NCBI GenBank assembly: GCA_036346275.1
Contig: JAYEVK010000478.1
Span: 36,001-100,000 of the forward strand
From: Otatea glauca
Lineage: Eukaryota > Streptophyta > Magnoliopsida > Poales > Poaceae
Length of the DNA stretch: 64,000 bases
Reading direction: 5' to 3'
The position numbers were made by a program, and so were the translations under genes. This document shows, piece by piece, positions 54,950 to 64,000 of this stretch. A model generated the notes under the pieces. That model had not been told where the DNA came from and searched no databases. It was given only the letters and a program-made list of their open reading frames with translations. Position 1 is the stretch's first letter, and each line of letters opens with the position of its first letter.

Positions 54950-56897
54950 ATCCTGACAACCATGGCCATAAAATGTATGATTTTATGACTTAGTCCTTCA
55001 CCAGAGGAATGTATATATGTTGTATCCTAGTTGTATGAATTCTTTAAGGTATGTATGTACCTATGTTGTATCCCAATCTTATGAATTTCGAAAGGCATGT
55101 ACCCATGTTCTATCCCTATTTGTAAGTTAGTTCTGCACTGTGCAGTATCAATGTCAGTTTTTATTCAATATTTTGAATATTTTACTATGAATTGTCGTCA
55201 AATTTGAAAATTTCTCGCACACCGAAAGAAAATGACGAACAACGAATTCCGATTTTTTTGTCACAAAATTTAGTCTGACAAATAATTTTATCAAATACTA
55301 TATGAATTATCACTGACAAATATGAATTTTTCTTAATTTATTGAACCCTAGATTGAACTGTAAAATTCATTTTGAAAATAGTCTCAGTCGTACAACCAAA
55401 TTGCGACAGAGACAGAGAGATGTCGTATTTCCAGATTGCGACAGAGACTCTATCGCAATTCTAAATTGCGACAAAGTGTTTGTTGCAATTTCAAATTACG
55501 ACAGGTGAGTAGAACTGTTATTTTTTTGCATATTTTTCTGTAAATATATTTTTTTTAAAAAAAAAATCTCTCGTCGTCACTCGTTCCAACGCCCGTCTCG
55601 ATCTCCTGTAAGCAGCTCCTGACCGTCCGTGAGGATTGCATGGTCTCATGCAGCGTTTTAACGTGAGATTTCCTCCGCTCCATGCTCTTCAAATAATATT
55701 GTGGATCTCTGATTTATTGTTTCAGTGAGGTAAAGGATGGTTTCAGAATCGAGAAATTCAGGTTGCTTCGGTGGCTGGCCGGTCTCGGTTTAGCTCCTAA
55801 CTAGCAGTAGCGGTACTGAAAGCGTACTCTTTTGTTTTTCCTTTTCAGATCTACTATAGGCATGCATATACTAGTTTACACTACTACTCTGCCTTTACTA
55901 GACAATCAGGAGAAGTGAGATTTAAGACAAATCATTGCACTGGAACGGAGAATTAGCTTTCCAAACTTTCATAATCCTCTTTAGCCTTTTCTAGCTAGGC
56001 AGTATATGGCCTTCTTTTATATTAAACTACGAACTTTTTATTATTTAACTATTTTTTAAATTATCTTTATTAATAGTCCCCGTCCAACTTCATTTCCATG
56101 TCCAACATCATGGCTTGGCAAACAACATTGTCATGCCACAGGGTGAGTTGAGCTCTCGAGTAAAAAAAAATGGCTCTTTTGGCCCGTCATCGAGCATGGC
56201 ATGGCTAAATAACACTGCCACATCAATCAATATGGCATGGCAAGATTTAGTCACGGCATGATAACTAGCGTAGTAGTGTTGTTTGGCCACGCGACAATCA
56301 ATGATACGTCTAAATGTCATATGTGAAAATAAGTTGTGCTAGAGTTTATCACTAAAAATAAATTTGTAAGGGCTAAATTATAACAAAATCACTAAACTAT
56401 AGTATATTAATATTTCAGAATAATTAAGGCCCTTTGCGAGAGACTTGACAAAATAAACAACCCTGGAGCATGGAACGGCTAGCTTTCACTCAATTTTTCG
56501 AACTCTGTTTTTATTATTCCCACTTGTGTCCTTAAGACCATTTTTACTAAATCCAAAATAAAATGTTCACTCAAAATTTCAAGTAAAGTCAATACACCTT
56601 GTGAAACACCATCACATTAGTAAGCATCTAAGACTCTAATTTAAGTGGTTATATGTTTTGATGATTATGATGCTTATTTGTTAAGAATAATCATGTTTCA
56701 AGGTTTTAAAGTGAGTTAGTGCTTGATATGGGCATATTGGGAGTTCTTAGTATTCATAGATTCCGAAAAGATACAATTGACACCAATGCATGAAAATTAA
56801 GGACCTTGATATTAGAAATGATACGAAAAGTTGAGTTTAGATCATTTTAGTAATAAGTTTGGTTTTTGTTTTGATCGTACTATTAAGGGAGTGTAAG
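54950..56897. other. Unassigned AT-rich region
   Basis: ATTGCGACAGAGAC and inverse or variant copies (55400-55505) look like subterminal repeats of a DNA transposon, but no clear ends are visible. Copies of CATGGCATGGC occur at 56100-56260. No gene is supported. Confidence 0.4.
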
Positions 56898-57168
56898 GGC
56901 CTGTTTGGGGGAGCTGTAACTTTTCTGGAAAAACTATTTTTGGCTTTCTGAGCTGAAAAGCGGCTATAGCTTTTTAAAAGAGACCATTTAATAAATAGCT
57001 AATTTTCCTCAGCAATAAGCCACAAAAGCAGGCCCAGTCCGGTTTTCAGCTTTTGTTAGTTATATGTGGCTTTTGGCTTATGTAAAAAGCTGCTTAAAAA
57101 CTGAGCTGTTTGGAGGGCTTACTGGCCTTTCAGAAGCTAAAGCTGGCTTTAAGCCCCCCAAACATGGC
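56898..57168. mobile_element. hAT-type MITE (271 bp)
   Basis: The left end GCCTGTTTGGGGGAGCT and the inverse of the right end GCCATGTTTGGGGGGCTT form the terminal repeats; AGCT/AAAGC-rich interior is typical of hAT MITEs in grasses. Flanks GTGTAAGG and GTAAGGCT share GTAAGG, a decayed or shifted duplication. Confidence 0.65.
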
Positions 57169-57335
57169 GTAAGGCTAATAACTTGAGCTTCGTAATGTTG
57201 GATAACTAGTTGTGATGCACGCTAAATTTCTTTAGCTCATATCTAGTCAAAAGAAGTGAAGAAACCAAGTAAAGATACTAAAATTGGACTTAGTGTGAAA
57301 TTCCAAAACTTGGTCAAAAAATGGCAGTTGGAGTC

Positions 57336-57610
57336 GGATGATCCGGATAGGTCAAACCACCAGTCGAATCAATTTAATAGAGAACATGTTCTAAAAATCC
57401 CAATAGGAGTCGAATGATTCGGGTAGGTTAGAACACTAATCGGATCAATTTCACAGAGGACATGTTCTGGAGATTTCAATGTGACTCGGATGATCCGAGT
57501 GGGTCAGATCACCAGTCGAATCAATTTGACAAAGAATGTGCTCTCGAGACTTTGCATAGGGTCGAATGATCCGGGTGGGTTGGACAATCATTGAAAACGT
57601 TTAAGCTAGA
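57336..57610 (+). repeat. Tandem repeat, about 76-bp unit, 3.5 copies
   Basis: GATGATCCGGATAGGTCA and variants recur near 57338, 57412, 57488 and 57564, with CAGTCGAATCAATTT and AACATGTTCT between. Divergence between copies is considerable. Confidence 0.75.
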
Positions 57611-58350
57611 TAATTTGAGTGAGTTAGATTATTCGACTTAAAACGATATTTTGAAAAATCCCTATTTACCGAGTAGTTTGTAAGGAATTGAACTATATAT
57701 AGACCTTATGGGGGTTCTTATGAAGTGGTAGACACTCCATCCTAGTGTTCGTCCTAGTGAGAACCTTTAAGGCACTTTGAAGATTAGATTGAAGATACTT
57801 TTGAGTGCTTGAGAAGATAGATAGGCGTAATTTGTACATCACTCTCAATTACTTGACCTTGTGAGGTTCCGGTAAGCTTTTTTGTGTTATTGCTATTTGA
57901 GTTCGGTGACTCTAGATGGTTTGGACGTGTTTGGTTTAGTCACCAGGAATCGTAATTAAGTCTTTGTTACCAAAAGAATCTCAATTCAACCCCTTCTCTG
58001 CATCCGATCAACTCCAATATTTCAAATATCATTTTTGAAAAAAGAGAGTGAAAAACCAACCAATCGAGGGGGAAAAAAGAACTGCCCTTCCGGTTTTGAA
58101 AACCCTTGAAGCCTTGCAGGCAGGTAGCATATTCTGTTGTATGATCAACTCAGGTTGTGTAGAGTGGTACCGTGCTAGCGCACACAGTGGGGTCGCACAG
58201 GCGTCCTCCACAGGAGAACCGGTGGCCACCGATTGAGCAAAAATAAACTGTAGGATAAAATAGCTGGATCCATGCTGAGTGACGTTATTTGTCTAACAAT
58301 CAGTCCTCTACTTTAGCCGACCCACGTCACCACATGCCTCTACGGCTGTT

Positions 58351-58607
58351 CTCCCTTCGGTCTTAAATAGTTATCATTTTAGACATCGATGCTATTTTCA
58401 AAACAGAGCTTTGATCACTATTTTTATTATAATATATTTATAAAATCTAATAAAATTATAATATTATGAAAGTACTTTTCGAGATAAATCTACACATATG
58501 ATTTTCATATATCCAATTTAAATATTTGAAAAGATATTGATAGTCAAAGTTTCAAAATTTTGACTGCACCTATATCTAAAACGACAACTATTTGTAATCA
58601 TAGAGAG
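58351..58607. mobile_element. Stowaway-like MITE (about 257 bp)
   Basis: The left part CTCCCTTCGGTCTTAAATAG and the right part CTATTTGTAATCATAGAGAG are weakened inverse repeats of the grass Stowaway type, with AT-rich interior and TTTTAGACAT / ATATCTAAAA inside. TA follows on the right. Confidence 0.65.
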
Positions 58608-58705
58608 TATTACTCGAGCTTGGCCCCAGCTCTCAAAATAGGCTAATAGAGTACTACTAGTAGTATTATTGACGTGGGATGATATAATATTGGTAACCTA
58701 ACTTA

Positions 58706-59493
58706 CACTACTACAAAATCAGTTATCTTTGCCATCATATCACTGCCGGTTCAATAGAAAACCGACAGTAACGGTTTTTTTCTGATGAATCGGCAGTGAT
58801 AAATCTCGGATGGAGATAAAATTTATATGAAAATTGTAGCTCTCGATGAGATCTACAACTTTGTAGTTGACAACTTTTTCATTTGAAGTAGTTTAAATAT
58901 CCAAATAATGGTATCACTGCCGGTTGGCGGTTCGTATTCCCAACCGGCAGTAATAACGTTAGTATGCTACCAACTATTTTTCGAAAAATTATAACTTTTC
59001 CATACGGAGTTGGATGGAGATAAAATTTATATGAAAATTGTAGCTCTCAATGAGATCTACAACTTTGTAGTTTACAACTTTTTCATTTTAAGTAGTTTAA
59101 ATATCCAAATAATAGTATCACTGCCGATTGGCGGTTCGTATTCCCAACCGACAGTAATAATGCTATAAACTATTTTTCGAAAAATCATAACTTTTTCATA
59201 CGGAGTCGGATAGAGATAAAATTTATATGAAAATTGTAGCTCTCGACGAGATCTACAACTTTGTAGTTGACAATCTTTCCATTTGAATTCATCTAGATAT
59301 CCAAATAATCATCAAAAGTTTCGGAGATAAAGGAACAAAAGAAAAATATATCCTATACTGGTTGAGGAATGAGTGATAGGTGAGATGGTAAGGTGGGCTT
59401 GCGTGAGGCAGTAGGGTTGCACGCGCGTGAAAATCGCGTGACTTGTGAATTGCCAGTTTGAAACCGACAGTGATATGGTGTTCTGTAGTAGTG
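58706..59493. mobile_element. Non-autonomous CACTA element (788 bp) with 3-bp target duplication
   Basis: CACTACTAC at 58706 and the inverse GTAGTAGTG ending at 59493 are the termini. TTA flanks both sides (58703-58705 and 59494-59496), the 3-bp duplication expected for CACTA. The interior has no transposase and consists of repeats of about 200 bp. Confidence 0.85.
58809..59330 (+). repeat. Internal repeat of the CACTA element, about 200-bp unit
   Basis: GATGGAGATAAAATTTATAT and its continuation recur at 58809, 59013 and 59209. Each unit has AAATTGTAGCTCTC, GAGATCTACAACTTTGTAG and CACTGCCGGTTGGCGG-like sequence. Confidence 0.88.
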
Positions 59494-61704
59494 TTAGTGG
59501 CAAACCTAGGATCAAATTTTAGAGATCGTTAATATCACTTACTCACTGGCTTATCAAATGCTCTCTCAGCATGTTGGCTCGCACGTGTGGTCCGCCCGTC
59601 ACCCATCGCCCTCGCGGCCTCGCACCCTTGGCCCCTGTCGCATGTCGTCCTGCCGAGCATCACCCTTTGCCCTTACTATACCGCCCCGCCAGTAGCCACC
59701 CCGCTCCTGCTCACACTCCGCTCAATGCACATCTGCCACGGGCGTCATGCTCGCCGCCCACCCACCGCTCGCGCACGCCTGCCATCTTGCTTGATTGGGG
59801 ATTTGGGATAAGGACTAGGGATTGGCAGCCTACAGGTAGTGAGATGGGTTTTGGCGATCTATTAGGGTTGACGTATGTTAATGGTGTTGACCTAATAACA
59901 AGAAAACAAACGTTTTGACTCGGTCCACACGATAGAGTTAAGTCTTTTAGACCTTCTTCTCCCTCCAGTCTTCTTCTACCTCAAACCTCTATGGTGTACC
60001 ATAGAAGCTTGAGGATACTAGAGGAGTATCTATAGTGTCACTAGTGATAGGGTATACTTCGGTCCCACTCGACCTACTCTACGTCCGACACCACTTGAAC
60101 ATCTTAGAAAGACTGCTTGTTTCCCTTCCACTTATTTGATGGTGTGCGGTACGCTGGATGCACGTCAGAAAAGGCCGTTCATGGAAACACTTGGAATAAT
60201 TTTGAATTGATAAATGGGTCTTAGAGGAGAACAATACCATATAGTAGTTTAGAGAAAAATGGAAAAGAACGACAAATCATTTTGTAGCCTGCAAAAACTA
60301 AATCATCCATGTCCGTGTGTATGTATCTCTGTCAAAGCGGACAAATACACAGGTTCAACGAGTGGACATGCCCTCTCAAAAAAAAAAACTAGTGCCTGGT
60401 GGATATGCACTTAGCGTGAAAAAAAAAATCCAGCGAAGTCAAGTAATCGTGAGCGCCAACAATTTAATGGAGATTGATACAGAACAGATGAACGATCAGC
60501 AATTCAAGATCGTGCTTCGGATAGACGAATACGCAGGGACACGAGAAAAGGCTTGGTTAGACAGCTGCAAATCCAGCCATAGACTAAGACGGAGGCAAAC
60601 GACAGGTGGCCCCCCTCGTCGCTTCCTTCCCGGCTCTCCGCTGGCCGTTGCGCCGTGAAAGACGACCGACTGACCGCTACACTACGACTCCGACCGAGCA
60701 CCAGCCAGCCAGCCTACCACGCATGGCTCACACGAACACCGGAGAAACGGTTACCTTATCGTGTTATGCTAAGTGCTCACTCCGTTTCTGAATTCGTTCA
60801 TAAATCGTGTCGTATTACACTTCTATCAAAATACATACATAAAAATTGTGTTGCTTCTCTTTATTAGACCATTTAATTTTTTAACAATTTATCTTATTTA
60901 GTCTATGATAATAAATAATACTAAAATGAGGTTAAAGACAAAAGATATATTTGAATAATATATATATATATAAAAGAGGTGCTTCCATACTTTTCCTTTT
61001 GACAGTTACACAAATATTAAAGTATGGATAAATAGTAGATGGTGATTATTTATCTCTTCGTTTACTTCAAGATTTGTACAATTTGTATTGAGAAGAAAAG
61101 CATTGAAGTACTACTCTATATATAAACGTAACTCAAATTATAGAATAATACGTACTTAATAACAAAATTTTAAAAGTTATAACGACGTATATTCCGAACA
61201 GAAGAGCATTAACAATTCTCTCTTACATGCGGGGCCCAGCGCGCGGCGGCTCGCGAAAGGGAGGAACCGATCGAGAGGCACACGCGAGATTAAAAAAGGA
61301 AATCTATCAATAGCTGATATTTCCCACCTCCAAACTTTTTTTTGTTCTATCCGTTCGCTCTTATCCCCCCTTAATTCACTACAGAAGATCGAAGTAATTG
61401 TAATTAATTACTGCTCTTACTGTGGACTGGTGCATGAATCAGACCCCCCCCCCCCGGGTATGCAAAATTGAAAGCCCGGACTGTAGCATGGATCTACTCA
61501 GTAGTTACCAGATTACTAGCGAATTTTGTGGCACAAAATGAGGAAAAAAAGGGATTTTGAAGGAACAAAAAGAGTGGTAAAACAAGCAAAAGTAAAAGAA
61601 AACCATATAAACTATACTCCAATAAATCCACATACACTGTGGGAAAATAGGTGAAACGAAAGAAAAAAAATCTCTCTCTCTCTACCCCCAAATGCATCCA
61701 CCCA
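59494..61704. other. Intergenic sequence, no supported gene
   Basis: An AT dinucleotide run (60956-60973) and a 12-13 base C run (61445-61458) are present. Open frames at 59571-59918 and 60317-60658 have no recognisable domain and are not called. Confidence 0.5.
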
Positions 61705-62564
61705 TCAAAACGTCCAAATCCAGACCTTCACTCGGAGCTTACACTTTGCGTCCGTCGTCGTCTTCCCGCCGCCGGAGGAGGACGACGAGGACACCCTGAC
61801 GACCGACCGGGCCGGCGCCGGCGTGGCGGCGACGACCATCGGCGGTGGGGAAGGCTCGTTCTTGGCCAGCCCCGCGGTGAAGCCCGCGCAGAGGACGCGG
61901 ACGTTGATGCGCTTCGACTTGAACCGCCCGATCTGGAACCCCACGTTGGAGTCCATCTCCACGGACATGGCGTGGGACTTCTTGGATCTGAGGCTGGTCG
62001 CCACGACGGGGTCCACCGTGTCGGCGGCGGCGGAGGCAGAGCCCTTGATGACGGTCGTGTTGCCGGCGGGGTGGAGAAACCCGGGCACCGTGCCGTCGCC
62101 GACGTCCACGCCGTCGGCGGAGAAGGCGGCCGTGATGTCGCCGTAGGCGAACGCGATCTTGTCGTTGGGGTTGCGCGCCGTGACCGTGAACTCGATGCGG
62201 GAGGTGACGGCGTCGGAGTCGGAGACGTTCAGCGCGGCTAGCCGGAGCGACGTGACGGCGAAGGTCGGCAGCTGCGGGTGGTACATCACGTAGAACACCC
62301 CCGCCGCGATGGCGCCCAGGAACACCAGCCCGACCACCACCATAGTCAGCCAGAGGCAGCACGCGCAGCACCACCCGCACCGGCTCCGCCGCCGGCGCGG
62401 CGGCGGCTGCATCGGCTTGGGCCGGTGCATCGGCGGGGAGGCACGCGGCCGGGCACCATGGGCGGCGGCCGCGGCGCCCCGCCGCCGTTCGCCGTGCCGT
62501 TAGCGGCCCGCGGCGCCGCCACAGGGACCGGCTTGGTAGCCGGAGCGTACGCCCGGTCGCCCAT
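61705..62564 (-). CDS. NDR1/HIN1-like (NHL) LEA_2 membrane protein, single exon
   Basis: Members of this family sit in the plasma membrane and act in defence and stress responses. The N-terminus (MGDRAYAPATKPVPVAAPRA) is Pro/Ala-rich and cytosolic, followed by basic RRRRSRCGWCCACC and one membrane span (WLTMVVVGLVFLGAIAAGVF, about residues 60-85). Then follows a LEA_2 domain with the family signature NPNDKIAFAYGDI, and a Ser-rich tail ending VWIWTF. The start is at 62564 because the sequence upstream of the alternative ATG at 62430 encodes a matching Pro-rich head in another frame. The frame changes once, at a G-run (62435-62438 on plus) that is one base short. With it restored the CDS is 287 codons including stop. 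No intron. Which NHL member it is cannot be fixed. Confidence 0.88.
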
Positions 62565-62678
62565 TTTCTTGGCCTCTGCTCCTTCCGCTGGACTTGGGAA
62601 GGAAGGGAGGAGGAGTGAAGGAGGAGCTTGCTGTGGGGAAGAAACCCGGAGAAGAGCAGAACAATAAAAGTGAAGGCA

Positions 62679-62686
62679 TTTATATA
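62679..62686 (-). promoter_or_regulatory. TATA box of the NHL gene
   Basis: On minus this reads TATATAAA, about 115 bases upstream of the ATG at 62564, followed by a pyrimidine/purine-rich leader. Position is normal for a plant promoter. Confidence 0.5.
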
Positions 62687-62699
62687 TGTACTGTATGTA

Positions 62700-64000
62700 T
62701 ATATTGCTTTGCTCTGCTGTGCTTTCCTTTCCTTCACCTGGTTGTTGTTTCCTATGGTTCGTTACACTTTGTTTTGGTCCTTTCTAGAGTGACGAGCGGA
62801 TGTTTTCTTTTCTGGGAAGCCAATTTCTTCAGGCCATATGGCTTAAATTTTTAGAGATTTTGAGATTTAATTCAAATTTAAATTAGATCTTAAAACATTC
62901 CAATGAAATACTCTAAATCCAAACACCATCTAAGGGGTCAAAAAAGGTCCTTTTTTTTGCTTCTCTTGATTGTTTTTCTCTATTCATTTGTTTGTTTGTT
63001 GTATTTTGTTTTCTTGAATCTATGGGTGTAGATTTAATAAAATAAAATTTATGAACTTCTAAGGCAAATCTACCCATAATTTTTACCATAAAAGATATAC
63101 CGCGACTGTGGAATTGCGGGTCTTCAGCGTGTTTATCATTTACATTCTAGCCCAGTGCTTTTGACATCCCATAAGGTTTCAGTTATTACATGTCTTGCGA
63201 AGGACATAGTGATACTATTTCAAATTTAACGGCAATTTGCAAACGCTAAAAGTTTGACACTATTAAAGACCAGCAGTAATATGTAGCCTAGCTGTACTAA
63301 CTAAGTAGCAATATTGCAGACTAGTACTAACAAATCAATACAGCCACAATTAAGAACGCAAGTACTAGCGTTACTCCAGTCGATTCGAACACGTAAAACC
63401 AATCTTGTACCACGAGTCGTAGACTCTAATACACTGACGCGTGGGCCCAAGTACTACCACAGTGATATATTAGCAGTATAAGCCTGTCGTATACTTCTCT
63501 TATCAGTTCGAATTTGGAGAGCATTGGGCACAGAGTACGTACGCGTATATGTACAGAGTTACAAGCCAATCATGGCTCGGCGTCACGTAAAGCTACGTAT
63601 ACCATCACGGCTACGAGTTAAGAGTACAAGGTAGGAGTAGTGTCGAGGAACGGGGTGGACGGCTGCGGGACGCCGTCAAGATTCGTGCTGGGGTGGCAAT
63701 GGCCTGGTTTGGTGGTGGCTCGGTGGGGGGTTTAGCGGATAAGCACGGAACGTCAGTGGGTTTTGGGTGCCTGATCCAGACACGCCGGCATCGGCTGCGG
63801 CAGCAACTGTGGAGCCCGGTCTGCAGTTTACCGTGTTCATGTCGTGCATTGCTCAAGCAGGAGGTTTATTTAGTGCCTGCGTGTGATCTTATACCGTTTT
63901 CTACGTGCTTTTATCTGGACATAATACGACTGGGATTATTTTCAGAGTTGTTAATGTGAGATTTTTTTTGTGAGGATCTTACCTTTTCGTTAACCAGCTT
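62700..64000. other. Intergenic sequence to the window end, no supported gene
   Basis: The region holds the upstream part of the NHL gene and then AT-rich DNA. The open frames at 63611-63959 overlap each other on opposite strands, lack domains and are not called. Confidence 0.5.

Noticed and set aside
61739..62737. 332-codon open frame on minus over the NHL gene
   Set aside because: It is a shifted reading of the GC-rich NHL coding sequence with biased Arg/Gly/Pro content. The family domain, membrane span and stop are in the other frame.
1..64000. tRNA, rRNA or conserved ncRNA genes
   Set aside because: I scanned for tRNA-like arms and rRNA blocks by eye and found none that I could support. 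A covariance search would be decisive.

Overview
The window is a stretch of a grass (Poaceae) nuclear genome, probably panicoid, dominated by nested transposable elements. It holds three ordinary genes: FTSH4, GLYR2 and an NDR1/HIN1-like gene. The evidence is GT-AG introns in genes with clear plant organellar orthologues, GC-rich coding ends typical of grasses, and grass-type hAT, Mutator, CACTA, Stowaway, Ty3/Gypsy and Ty1/Copia sequences. Genus cannot be fixed by reading alone.

Layout. 1-579 is AT-rich sequence without a gene. 580-5920 is a complete hAT transposon with CAGGGTTCGCAAT ends and a perfect 8-bp target duplication; its transposase lies on the minus strand. 6117-14552 is a complete Mutator-like element (MULE) with terminal inverted repeats of about 150-200 bp and a perfect 10-bp target duplication. 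It carries a MULE/SWIM transposase, a plant mobile domain (PMD) gene and a small GRF-type zinc-finger gene, all on plus. 14553-17191 holds an LTR-like remnant and a broken CACTA end. 17192-18448 is an LTR with a stub of its internal region. 18449-33253 is a Ty3/Gypsy element of the Tat/Retand type in minus orientation, with gag-pol on minus, a plus-strand antisense gene with the 'putative gypsy type transposon' domain, and two tandem-repeat arrays. 33254-37159 is an inverted pair of LTR copies from another Gypsy family. 37799-41940 is a Copia LTR and leader split by a second hAT element. 51856-54950 holds a truncated LTR of the Tat family and a second PMD-bearing relic followed by a Myb/SANT-like gene. 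56898-59493 contains three small non-autonomous elements.

Host genes. FTSH4 (42852-47513, plus) is a mitochondrial i-AAA protease in 7 exons. GLYR2 (48189-50878, minus) is a glyoxylate/succinic semialdehyde reductase in 12 exons, convergent with FTSH4. An NHL/LEA_2 gene (61705-62564, minus) has one exon. Two of them serve organelle quality control and aldehyde detoxification, and the third is a membrane-anchored defence or stress protein; no pathway joins them.

Most important caveat. All three host genes are broken only by single-base losses inside homopolymer runs: six in FTSH4, two in GLYR2 and one in NHL. Adding those nine bases gives exact multiples of three (705, 332 and 287 codons with stop) and family-like proteins. 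This pattern suggests consensus errors in the assembly rather than pseudogenes, so frameshifts in the transposons should be read with the same caution. Orientation and boundaries of the elements do not depend on it.
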